From contig JAHZIE010000006.1 in assembly GCA_019419895.1 (NCBI GenBank), positions 57,360 to 69,963 on the forward strand: a stretch of DNA of 12,604 nt, given 5' to 3'. A program made the position numbers and the translations under genes. Positions 6,712 through 12,604 of this stretch are shown here, piece by piece (position 1 is the stretch's first letter; each line of letters begins with the position of its first letter). The DNA is from Clostridiales bacterium. Lineage in GTDB: Bacteria > Bacillota > Clostridia > Oscillospirales > Acutalibacteraceae. Under the pieces are notes generated by a model that saw only the letters and a program-made list of their open reading frames with translations, was not told the DNA's origin and searched no databases.

Positions 6712-6830
6712 CCGGATTTTACTGGAAAAAGTAAAAATTATTTTTACAGATTGATACACTAAGGGGAAATTTAACGTTCTTATTGGTGGAAAAGCATGGG
6801 GCGTGGGCTTCCAATATAATTTTTACATAA

Positions 6831-6852
6831 AAAAAGACCGTCACAACACGGT
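6831..6852 (-). terminator. Intrinsic terminator after dus
   Basis: On the minus strand ACCGT (6852-6848) and ACGGT (6841-6837) form a 5-bp stem around a 6-nt loop, directly followed by C and seven T residues. It lies about 90 nt past the dus stop. A larger alternative fold, GACCGCCGC near 6873 with the same ACGGTC arm, is also possible. Confidence 0.6.
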
Positions 6853-6939
6853 TTTATTCTGCGTCGCGGCGGTCATTCCATTATTTTTTAGCGCCCCCTC
6901 TTTTGGAAACTGTTATCCTGAAAGAGAGACGGCGTCCTG

Positions 6940-7914
6940 CTATTGGGGAGAGCAGTTGGCGGCAATTACCCGCCTGACGAGCTGTTCCAGGTCGGCAAGG
7001 GAGGAAAGCTGCCCAGCTTCCTGACGGAAGCCCGCCGCCCCCTTGAGACCGCGCATATACCAGGCGGCATGCTTCCTTGCCTCACGCATGCCATGAGCCT
7101 CCCCTTTATATTGGCACAGAAGTCTCAGATGGCGGCACATGACTGCCATTCGTTCATGAATGCCCGGCCCTGGGAGGAGAGTCCCATGAGAGAGATAGGA
7201 CTCAATTTGGGAAAAGAGCCAGGGATTGCCGCAGGCCCCTCTTCCGATCATCACCAGATCGCAGTTTGTCTGCTCCAGCATTCGGGCAGCATCCTGCGGA
7301 GTGAAGATGTCCCCATTGCCGATGACGGGGATTCTTACAGCCCTTTTTACCTGGGCGATGATATCCCAGTCCGCGCTGGGGGCATACATTTGGGCGCGGG
7401 TTCTGCCGTGGACGGTGATGGCGGAAGCTCCCGCCTCCTCACAGATTTTTGCCACTTCCACCGCGTTGATAAGGTTTTCGTCCCAGCCCTTGCGTATTTT
7501 TACAGTGATGGGAATGGTTACGGCGCGGGAAACCGCGCGGACAATATCTCCGCACAGCCATGGGGTTTTCATCAAGGAGGCGCCTCCGCCGCTGGAGTTG
7601 ACCTTGGGGGCGGGACAGCCCATATTGATATCAATCACATCGGGATGGAAAGCCAGGGCGTCTTTGGCGGCCTTTGCCATGATATCAGGACAGTCCCCGA
7701 AGATTTGAATGGCCGATGGATGTTCTTTTTCAGAAAGCTCCATCAATTCCCTTGTCTTTTTATCCGAATAAAGCATACCCTTAGAACTGACCATTTCGCT
7801 GACGGTATAAGCGGCGCCGAAATCCCTGCACAACTCGCGGAACGCACGGTCGGCAACCCCCGCCATAGGGGCCAGAGCGGCTTTTCCTTCAATTTTTACA
7901 TTGCCAATTTGCAT
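6940..7914 (-). CDS. tRNA-dihydrouridine synthase, DusB/NifR3 type
   Basis: FMN-dependent enzyme that reduces uridine to dihydrouridine in the tRNA D-loop, using NADPH. The 324-residue protein has a full TIM-barrel set of Dus motifs: APMAGVAD (residues 15-22), DINMGCPAPKV with catalytic Cys100, VKIRKGW (Lys139), TVHGRTRAQMY (His169), VIGNGDI (198-203) and MIGRGACGNPWLF (222-234) for FMN phosphate binding. A helical C-terminal tRNA-binding domain follows. Length is normal. TTGGAGG with a 6-nt spacer precedes ATG 7914. It is transcribed divergently from polA, from its own promoter. In many Firmicutes dus lies beside lysS, greA or pan genes; here it is a single-gene unit. Family is certain; which uridine it modifies is not decided by sequence alone. 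Confidence 0.96.
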   Translation of the reverse strand: MQIGNVKIEGKAALAPMAGVADRAFRELCRDFGAAYTVSEMVSSKGMLYSDKKTRELMELSEKEHPSAIQIFGDCPDIMAKAAKDALAFHPDVIDINMGCPAPKVNSSGGGASLMKTPWLCGDIVRAVSRAVTIPITVKIRKGWDENLINAVEVAKICEEAGASAITVHGRTRAQMYAPSADWDIIAQVKRAVRIPVIGNGDIFTPQDAARMLEQTNCDLVMIGRGACGNPWLFSQIESYLSHGTLLPGPGIHERMAVMCRHLRLLCQYKGEAHGMREARKHAAWYMRGLKGAAGFRQEAGQLSSLADLEQLVRRVIAANCSPQ

Positions 7915-7948
7915 TTGTGGCCTCCAATAGTTTAAATTCCTATTCTAT

Positions 7949-7977
7949 ATCCTAACGGAAAGAGGGGACGGTGTCAA
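7949..7977 (-). promoter_or_regulatory. Sigma-A promoter for dus
   Basis: On the minus strand a consensus TTGACA (7977-7972), a 17-nt spacer and TAGGAT (7954-7949) form a good sigma-A promoter. The start would lie about 30 nt upstream of the dus ATG, just before its ribosome binding site. Confidence 0.7.
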
Positions 7978-8037
7978 ATATTTTCTGTCAACCGCCAGTT
8001 TGAGAGGGAGGAATAAATCTTCCGCCGATGAAAAAAC

Positions 8038-8048
8038 TATGCTATAAT
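8038..8048 (+). promoter_or_regulatory. Extended -10 promoter for polA
   Basis: TATGCTATAAT (8038-8048) is an exact TRTGnTATAAT extended -10 element; the -35 position (TTCCGC) is poor, as is common with extended -10 promoters. Transcription from about 8055 leaves a leader of about 190 nt before the proposed polA start. No known riboswitch or leader was recognised in it. Confidence 0.6.
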
Positions 8049-8245
8049 AAAATAATACCTAAAAATGCAGATCTGGGAAAACAGAAAGACGAGGCGTATG
8101 GAAAAGAAGCCGCGCGGGGAAAGCTTTATAGGAATAAACGGCGTTTATGGCTGCCCAAGGACTGAACAATACCCCGGCCAAGGGCGATCGGGAAAGGAAT
8201 ATTTTCCTGCTGGACAGATGGAAAAACAGATTGGAGTTGACGCAG

Positions 8246-10843
8246 TTGAAATTGTTGGTATTGGATGGAAACAGCATTCTGAACAGGGCCTTTTATGGAA
8301 TCAAGCTTCTTTCTACCAAAGAAGGGCTCTTTACGAATGGGATTTACGGCTTTATGACCATGCTTATGAAATTAAAGGAAGAATCCAGCCCCGATGGAGT
8401 GGCCATCGCCTTTGATCTGAAAGCGCCAACCTTCCGCCATAAGGCTTACGACGGCTACAAGGCGCAGCGTAAGGGAATGCCGGAGGAACTGGCGCAGCAG
8501 CTTCCGGTCTTAAAGGAGCTGCTATCCGCTCTGGGCTATCATATTTTAGAGGCGGAGGGCTTTGAAGCTGACGATATCCTTGGCACTCTGGCGGCTCAGT
8601 GTGAGAGAACACAGAACAGCTGTATCATCGCGACCGGCGATCGCGACAGCCTTCAGCTGGTGAGCGAATACGTCACCGTCCGCATTGCGGCGACCAAAAT
8701 GGGAAGGCCGGAGGTGACAGTTTATGACCGGGCGAAAATCATGGAGGTCTATGGAATAGAACCAAGGCAGCTCATCGACGTAAAAGCCCTTCAGGGGGAT
8801 GCCTCCGATAATATTCCGGGTGTCCCTGGAATTGGGCAGAAAGGCGCGTTGGATCTCATCCAGAGGTTCGGAAATCTGGATGACATCTATGAAAATATTG
8901 AAACTCTGGACATTAAGGCGGGGATGAAAAACAAGCTGATTGCCGGGAAAGACAGCGCTTACATGAGCCGTATGCTTGGAACGATCAGCACGCAGGCGCC
9001 AGTTCCCCTGGATTTGGCGGAGTATATTCCCAAAGAGCTTCAGATGGAAACCGCGGCGCAGATAATGTCAAGGCTGGAGTTTTTCTCTCTGATGGAAAAG
9101 ATGGGAATCGATCCTACCGCGGCTCCTTCTAAGGAAGAACAGAAACAGGACGCCGCGCTGTTTTCCGTTTTGAGGGAGGAATCTTTCCCTTTGGAGGGAG
9201 ATGAGATCTGCTTTTTGTTAGATAAGAAAAAAGGAAAGCCTGAAGGACTGCTGCTGTCCCGTCATGGCTCGGTGTCCCTTCTCCCACAGGAAAATCCCTC
9301 CTTTTTTCCTCTTCTCAGGCAACTGGCCGGGAACAAGACGATAAAAAAATGCGGTCATAATATTAAGGAGGCATTTTCCTTCTTCCTGCGGCAGGGCTGG
9401 GAAATAGAAGGGAAATGGTTTGATACCATGCTTGCGGGATATCTTCTGAATCCCTCCGCTTCCAGCTATGACATACCGCGCTTGTGCGGGGAATACGGCG
9501 TTTCTGATGTTCCCATTATGTGGGAGAAAACGGATGAAGAACTGCCCGATGCTGTCAGGCAGGCGGCAAGCCTTCCTGGCTTGGCCGCCCGGTTGTCGCA
9601 GAAAATGAAGGAAAACTCCCAGACAGAGCTGTATGAAAAGATTGAGCTGCCGCTTGCCCAGGTGCTTGCCTCCATGGAACAAATTGGATTTGAAGTGGAT
9701 GTGGAAGCCATCAAGCAGTATGGAAAGCTTCTTGAACTCAAAATTGAACTGCTACAGAACCAGATTTTCAAAGAGGTAGGCTATACCTTCAATCTGAATT
9801 CCCCAAAACAGCTGGGAGAGGCTTTGTTTGAAAAGCTGCAGCTTCCGACGGGCAAAAAGACAAAAAGCGGCTATTCCACCAGCGCGGAGGTTTTGGAAAA
9901 TCTCAGAATGGTGCACCCAGCGGTGGACGCCATCCTGGAATACAGGACGCTGGCAAAACTGAAGTCTACCTATTGCGACGCTTTGGTCAAGCTGGCGGAC
10001 AGCGGCAGCCGGATTCATTCCAATTTTAATCAGACAGAGACCCGGACGGGACGAATTAGTTCCACCGATCCCAATCTGCAGAATATTCCGGTCAGAACAG
10101 AGGTGGGAAGGGAGCTGCGGCGCTTTTTCCGCGCCCAGAAGGGGTGGACTCTCATCGACGCCGACTATTCCCAGATTGAGCTGAGGGTGCTGGCCCATAT
10201 CGCTGACGATAAGGCTATGCAGGAGGCCTTCAGGAACGAGGAGGATATTCACCGCATTACCGCGGCTCAGGTCTTTGGAATGCCGCCGCAGATGGTAACT
10301 CCCATGCTCCGAAGCCGGGCAAAGGCGGTGAATTTCGGTATTGTATACGGGATCGGCGCGTTTTCCCTTTCCAAGGATATCGGGGTCAGCCGGAAAGAGG
10401 CGGAAAATTATATCGAAGGATACCTGAACCATTACACCGGCGTGCGTTCCTATATGGAAAAGGTGGTGGAGGAGGCAAAGAAAAACGGGTATGTAGAAAC
10501 CATGTTTGGCAGACGCAGATACCTGCCGGAGTTGTCCGCTTCCAACTTTAATCTCCGTTCCTTTGGGGAAAGGGTAGCAAAGAATATGCCCATTCAGGGC
10601 ACAGCCGCCGATATTATCAAGATTGCAATGATCCGTGTCTATCAAAGGCTCAGGAAGGAGGGAATGCGTTCCCGCCTGATTCTTCAGGTTCATGATGAGC
10701 TGATTGTGGAAGCGCCGGAGGAGGAGGCGGTTCAGGCATCCGCTATCCTTAAGGAGGAAATGGAGCATGCCGTCACCTTGTCCGTACCATTGACGGTGGA
10801 CTGCCATATGGGAAAGACCTGGTTTGAAGCAAAAGGAGAGTAG
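8246..10843 (+). CDS. polA: DNA polymerase I with inactive 3'-5' exonuclease domain
   Basis: Fills gaps and removes RNA primers during lagging-strand synthesis and repair. I place the start at TTG 8246 (MKLLVLDGNSILNRAFYG), where the family normally begins and where GGAG (8233-8236) lies 9 nt upstream. The in-frame ATG 8147 would add 33 unrelated residues without a ribosome binding site. Result: 865 residues. The 5'-nuclease domain (about 1-290) shows DGNS, YKAQRKGMP, EAEGFEADDILG, ATGDRDSLQLV and GDASDNIPGVPGIGQKGA. In the central domain (about 300-470) the catalytic acids are gone: no DTE at the exo I position, HNIKEAFSFF where exo II needs Asp, and no YxxxD. Proofreading is therefore probably absent, as in Bacillus and Thermus PolA. 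The polymerase domain has motif A DYSQIELRV (Asp640), motif B RAKAVNFGIVYG (Lys693, Phe697, Tyr701) and motif C QVHDE (Asp817). It is a monocistronic unit. Confidence 0.96.
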   Translation: MKLLVLDGNSILNRAFYGIKLLSTKEGLFTNGIYGFMTMLMKLKEESSPDGVAIAFDLKAPTFRHKAYDGYKAQRKGMPEELAQQLPVLKELLSALGYHILEAEGFEADDILGTLAAQCERTQNSCIIATGDRDSLQLVSEYVTVRIAATKMGRPEVTVYDRAKIMEVYGIEPRQLIDVKALQGDASDNIPGVPGIGQKGALDLIQRFGNLDDIYENIETLDIKAGMKNKLIAGKDSAYMSRMLGTISTQAPVPLDLAEYIPKELQMETAAQIMSRLEFFSLMEKMGIDPTAAPSKEEQKQDAALFSVLREESFPLEGDEICFLLDKKKGKPEGLLLSRHGSVSLLPQENPSFFPLLRQLAGNKTIKKCGHNIKEAFSFFLRQGWEIEGKWFDTMLAGYLLNPSASSYDIPRLCGEYGVSDVPIMWEKTDEELPDAVRQAASLPGLAARLSQKMKENSQTELYEKIELPLAQVLASMEQIGFEVDVEAIKQYGKLLELKIELLQNQIFKEVGYTFNLNSPKQLGEALFEKLQLPTGKKTKSGYSTSAEVLENLRMVHPAVDAILEYRTLAKLKSTYCDALVKLADSGSRIHSNFNQTETRTGRISSTDPNLQNIPVRTEVGRELRRFFRAQKGWTLIDADYSQIELRVLAHIADDKAMQEAFRNEEDIHRITAAQVFGMPPQMVTPMLRSRAKAVNFGIVYGIGAFSLSKDIGVSRKEAENYIEGYLNHYTGVRSYMEKVVEEAKKNGYVETMFGRRRYLPELSASNFNLRSFGERVAKNMPIQGTAADIIKIAMIRVYQRLRKEGMRSRLILQVHDELIVEAPEEEAVQASAILKEEMEHAVTLSVPLTVDCHMGKTWFEAKGE

Positions 10844-10866
10844 AAAAAAGCCGTGCTTTTTTCTAC
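10840..10866. terminator. Symmetrical terminator overlapping the polA stop codon
   Basis: GTAGAAAAAAGC (10840-10851) and GCTTTTTTCTAC (10855-10866) form a perfect 12-bp inverted repeat around CGT. The polA stop TAG (10841-10843) is inside the left arm. With A6 on one side and T6 on the other, it could act in both directions, although the GC core is only a few pairs, so termination may be moderate. Confidence 0.6.
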
Positions 10867-10996
10867 GATTTAGTTGGTGTCTTATGTGACTTATGCGGCA
10901 GGATCCAATGGTACGACTGGAATTTCTCCCGTTCAAAACGGTTTCCCGATTGTTCACCGTTAATTGCGGGGGAGGGGATAAGGAAACAAGAGAGTG

Positions 10997-11042
10997 CAAA
11001 GAAACGCCCCCATTTTCCGGTTAACCACTGGAATGGGGGCGT
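10997..11042 (-). terminator. Strong terminator for the DeoR-family gene
   Basis: ACGCCCCCATT (11004-11014) and AATGGGGGCGT (11032-11042) form an 11-bp GC-rich stem, with two further C-G pairs possible across a 2-nt bulge. On the minus strand the stem is followed by TTCTTTG, and the plus side has no T run. It is therefore oriented for the minus-strand gene ending at 11110. The loop contains the palindrome GGTTAACC. Confidence 0.7.
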
Positions 11043-11109
11043 ATTGCCTGGACGGGATAAGTTTCTAAGATTGATTTTCAAAAACAGAGCGAAAGAAAAC
11101 TCAGCGGGC

Positions 11110-11865
11110 TTACTCCTGAGGAAAGACGACTGTGGTCTGGCAGCTCTTCAGAAAGCTTTCAGGCGGCTTTTGATCGGTAATAATCACATCAATGCTGGAA
11201 ACAGGGCAGACCTTGCAGAAAAATTCCTGTCCAAATTTGGTGCTGTCGCATAGCAAAATCCGTTTGCGGGCGTGGGCGAACATCTGCTTTTTGACAGCGG
11301 CGTTTTCTTCGCTGGCCTCTGTGGTACCTCCTGACAGGGAAAGGCCGCAGCAGGAAAAAAAGAAAAGATCGGCATGAAAACAGCCGATAAAATCAATGGC
11401 TGATGCACCGGTAACGGAGGAATCATCCTTAATCAGGCCGCCGCAGAAAAAAATTTTTGTATTTTTTTGCTCATTGAGCGTATTCATGGTATGAATGCCG
11501 TTGGTCAGGACGCTCAGCTCGCGGAAGTTCCCGAGTTTTTCGGCGAGAAAGGTGACGGTGGAGCTCGAATCCATAAAAATAGCGGAGGAATCGGCAATAT
11601 AGCGCAGGGCGAGCTTGGCGATGGCTTCCTTTTTATCCCGATGCTTATTGACGCGGACAAGCAGCGGCAGATCCTGGTTAGCGCCTTCTAAGAGCGCCGC
11701 GCCGCCATGCACTCGTATGATGAGGTTTTTTTCCGCCATTTCGGCCAAATCGCGGCGGATAGTAGCGCTGCTGGCGAAAAGCTGTTTGCATAAAAAATCG
11801 ACGGTGACGCATTTGTGCAGGTTAAGCAGTTCCAGGATCTGTTGCTGCCGTTCGAAAGAAAGCAT
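11110..11865 (-). CDS. DeoR-family transcriptional repressor
   Basis: A 251-residue cytoplasmic DNA-binding protein, the normal length for the family. Residues about 5-57 are the winged helix-turn-helix (ERQQQILELL, VTVDFLCKQLFASSATIRRD, LIIRVHGGA). About 70-235 is the DeoRC sugar-phosphate sensor fold, with MDSSSTVTFLAEKL, LTNGIHTMNTL, FFCGGLIKDDSSVTG, ASEENAAVKKQM and the late LLCDSTKFGQ motif. Family members usually repress sugar or nucleoside catabolic operons and release DNA on binding a phosphorylated sugar. No such operon is in the window, so its targets cannot be named. The hydrophobic, Cys-rich stretch DLFFFSCCGLS is slightly unusual. GGGATGG 7 nt before ATG 11865 serves as ribosome binding site. 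It is transcribed from its own promoter and convergent with polA. Family is secure; effector unknown. Confidence 0.93.
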   Translation of the reverse strand: MLSFERQQQILELLNLHKCVTVDFLCKQLFASSATIRRDLAEMAEKNLIIRVHGGAALLEGANQDLPLLVRVNKHRDKKEAIAKLALRYIADSSAIFMDSSSTVTFLAEKLGNFRELSVLTNGIHTMNTLNEQKNTKIFFCGGLIKDDSSVTGASAIDFIGCFHADLFFFSCCGLSLSGGTTEASEENAAVKKQMFAHARKRILLCDSTKFGQEFFCKVCPVSSIDVIITDQKPPESFLKSCQTTVVFPQE

Positions 11866-11961
11866 AATTATTCCATCCCTTTTCTATCATTGGATTAGGC
11901 GCGTAATTAAAATATAATAAATAGAACATAAAAATGAAGAATAATGATTGAAATTGACTGT

Positions 11962-11990
11962 ATTTTATCATATTCTGTTGCATTAAGCAA
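11962..11990 (-). promoter_or_regulatory. Probable promoter of the DeoR-family gene
   Basis: On the minus strand TTGCTT (11990-11985), a 17-nt spacer and TAAAAT (11967-11962) form a promoter. TATG immediately before the -10 (TATGATAAAAT) gives an extended -10. The leader is about 90 nt and includes the repeated CAATTTCAATCATTATT-type sequence near 11941-11958, a possible but unproven operator for autoregulation. Confidence 0.5.
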
Positions 11991-12216
11991 GAATTGCTGA
12001 CAGATAAGGGGAGGGGGGTGGAAGCCGCCGTTTTCCGCGGCAGAGCGGAGACATGAGCGGCGGAGAGAAGGAAAGGAACTGGAAAGCCTAAAGAGGGAGT
12101 CTTGTAGGCAGAAGGATTCTCCTTAAAAAGTATGGCGCTTTCCGGTATCCCTGCGGTGCCTTAAGATTCAGACGGAGGGATGGCAAAGGAACGGCAAAAT
12201 AAAATAAGGAAACCGC

Positions 12217-12245
12217 TTGACTTTTTTTTGAATATCCCTTATAAT
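12217..12245 (+). promoter_or_regulatory. Sigma-A promoter of tRNA-Pro
   Basis: TTGACT (12217-12222), a 17-nt spacer and TATAAT (12240-12245) are near-consensus. The start would be near 12252, about 18 nt before the mature tRNA 5' end, as expected for a stable-RNA gene. Confidence 0.85.
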
Positions 12246-12269
12246 TAACTATCGTTAAATAGAATAAAT

Positions 12270-12346
12270 CGAGGCGTGGCTCAGTTTGGTAGAGCGCTGC
12301 GTTCGGGACGCAGAGGCCGAGTGTTCGAATCACTTCGCCTCGACCA
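12270..12346 (+). tRNA. tRNA-Pro, anticodon CGG
   Basis: A 77-nt cloverleaf with encoded CCA. The acceptor stem is CGAGGCG/CGCCTCG with C1-G72 and A73, the usual proline identity pair in bacteria. The D arm is GCTC/GAGC around AGTTTGGTA. The anticodon stem is CTGCG/CGCAG (12297-12301 and 12309-12313) with loop TTCGGGA, so the anticodon is CGG at 12304-12306 and reads CCG codons. The variable loop is AGGCC. The T arm is GAGTG/CACTT with one G-T pair around TTCGAAT. It is a single-gene unit with its own promoter and terminator. Confidence 0.97.
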
Positions 12347-12389
12347 AAAGAGACAAACAAGTCTAAAAAGCTTGTTTGTCTCTTTTTTA
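12347..12389 (+). terminator. Intrinsic terminator of tRNA-Pro
   Basis: GAGACAAACAAG (12350-12361) and CTTGTTTGTCTC (12371-12382) form a perfect 12-bp stem, extendable by A-T pairs, with a 9-nt loop and followed by TTTTTT. It begins immediately after the CCA end. Confidence 0.9.
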
Positions 12390-12419
12390 TCCCACGAATA
12401 ATCAAATATTATGTGTTTT

Positions 12420-12452
12420 GGAGCGATTTTAATAGAAAATCGCTCCATTTTT
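12420..12452 (+). terminator. Second tandem terminator
   Basis: GGAGCGATTTT (12420-12430) and AAAATCGCTCC (12436-12446) form a perfect 11-bp stem with a 5-nt loop, followed by ATTTTT. It lies only about 30 nt beyond the first terminator and is in the same orientation, so it is either a back-up stop or the end of a transcript unit disrupted by insertion. Confidence 0.8.
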
Positions 12453-12483
12453 ATGTTTAAATCAAAGATCAACTGAACTAACT

Positions 12484-12534
12484 CACTAATATGTAGGTTT
12501 TGCTTTTTTGCAATCCCACTAATATTTGTGTTTT
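12484..12534 (+). repeat. Imperfect direct repeat upstream of the 12586 gene
   Basis: CACTAATAT occurs at 12484-12492 and 12517-12525, each followed by a loosely conserved NTNNGTTTT, giving two 18-nt units spaced 33 nt apart (about three helical turns). They end just before the -35 element at 12538, the position of a regulator-binding site. No known operator was recognised. Confidence 0.5.
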
Positions 12535-12537
12535 ATA

Positions 12538-12566
12538 TTGAAACCTTACTTCAAACATATTATAAT
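12538..12566 (+). promoter_or_regulatory. Sigma-A promoter of the gene starting at 12586
   Basis: TTGAAA (12538-12543), a 17-nt spacer and TATAAT (12561-12566) are near-consensus. The expected start near 12573 would leave a very short leader and overlap the ribosome binding site AAGGA (12571-12575). Confidence 0.7.
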
Positions 12567-12585
12567 TAGAAAGGAAACAAAATCT

Positions 12586-12604
12586 ATGAAATTATCATTA
12601 ATCG
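12586..12604 (+). CDS. Start of an unidentified gene, cut by the window edge
   Basis: ATG 12586 opens MKLSLI before the sequence ends. It is supported by AAGGA 10 nt upstream and a near-consensus promoter. Codons are AT-rich, unlike the rest of the window. The product cannot be identified from six residues. Confidence 0.5.

Larger units (their letters stand above)
6588..6939. other. Non-coding gap between phosphoesterase gene and dus
   Basis: About 350 nt with no credible gene. It holds the two terminators listed separately, a CCGGA/TCCGG pair (6661-6665 and 6711-6715) enclosing the first of them, and a 17-nt near-perfect palindrome GTAAAAAT-T-ATTTTTAC (6731-6747). A short plus-strand ORF starting at 6803 runs through the dus terminator and into dus antisense, so it is not counted. 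Confidence 0.5.
11866..12269. other. Intergenic region between the DeoR-type gene and tRNA-Pro
   Basis: About 400 nt without a credible gene. 11866-11990 is AT-rich and carries the repressor promoter. 12000-12180 is purine-rich on the plus strand and has several potential hairpins: GCCGC/GCGGC (12024-12041), AAGGA/TCCTT (12112-12124), an enclosing GGAAAGC/GCTTTCC (12081-12087 and 12137-12143), and ATCCCT/AGGGAT (12147-12152 and 12176-12181). No known RNA family was recognised. 12217-12245 is the tRNA promoter. Confidence 0.4.

Noticed and set aside
6731..6747. TnrA/GlnR nitrogen-control box at the palindrome
   Set aside because: The half-sites are separated by 9 nt instead of the 7 of the TGTNAN7TNACA pattern, the first T is missing, and no gene lies downstream in a suitable position.
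6943..7935. 330-residue open frame on the plus strand
   Set aside because: It is an exact antisense shadow of the dus gene, whose motifs and ribosome binding site are clear.
9752..10999. 415-residue open frame on the minus strand
   Set aside because: It is antisense to the conserved polymerase domain of polA and crosses the polA terminator palindrome. No family resemblance was seen.
12088..12405. Minus-strand frame across tRNA-Pro
   Set aside because: Its residues come from the reverse complement of the tRNA, a well-known source of false hypothetical proteins, and it also crosses the tRNA terminator.
1..12604. CRISPR array, rRNA or insertion sequence
   Set aside because: No regularly spaced repeat series, no rRNA-like sequence and no transposase or integrase-like protein was found on either strand.

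Overview
The window looks like a chromosomal stretch from an anaerobic, endospore-forming-type Firmicute of class Clostridia, most likely Oscillospirales. The evidence is a short ProB without a PUA domain, strong GGAGG-type ribosome binding sites with some TTG starts, a PolA with a decayed proofreading domain, and small conserved proteins of a kind I recall from Oscillospiraceae. The genus cannot be named from sequence alone. Coding DNA is of moderate GC content; the last ~250 bases after the tRNA are clearly AT-rich.

Layout: (1) 2-982, C-terminal three quarters of an M16 zinc peptidase, cut by the window edge. (2) 997-4397, a proline-biosynthesis transcription unit: an extended -10 promoter, proB, proA, then a single-pass membrane protein of unknown function 15 nt after proA. 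(3) 4398-5902, a non-coding gap with a bidirectional terminator at which the proBA unit meets a minus-strand operon of three small low-complexity/helical proteins. That operon starts behind a sequence closely matching a sigma-E (mother-cell sporulation) promoter. (4) 6108-6587, a YfcE/MJ0936-type metallophosphoesterase, divergent from that operon. (5) 6940-7914 on the minus strand, a DusB-type tRNA-dihydrouridine synthase, divergent from polA. (6) 8246-10843, DNA polymerase I, probably starting at TTG. (7) 11110-11865 on the minus strand, an orphan DeoR-family repressor. (8) 12270-12346, tRNA-Pro(CGG) with its own near-consensus promoter and two tandem terminators, followed by AT-rich DNA with a direct repeat, another near-consensus promoter and the first codons of a gene leaving the window.

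How the parts relate: most of the window is housekeeping (proline synthesis, tRNA modification, DNA repair and replication, a translation RNA). The least explained pieces are the three-gene small-protein operon with its sigma-E-like promoter, the membrane protein carried on the proBA transcript, and the composition break just downstream of tRNA-Pro, which resembles the edge of an integrated element. I saw no CRISPR array, rRNA, intact insertion sequence or recognisable phage gene.
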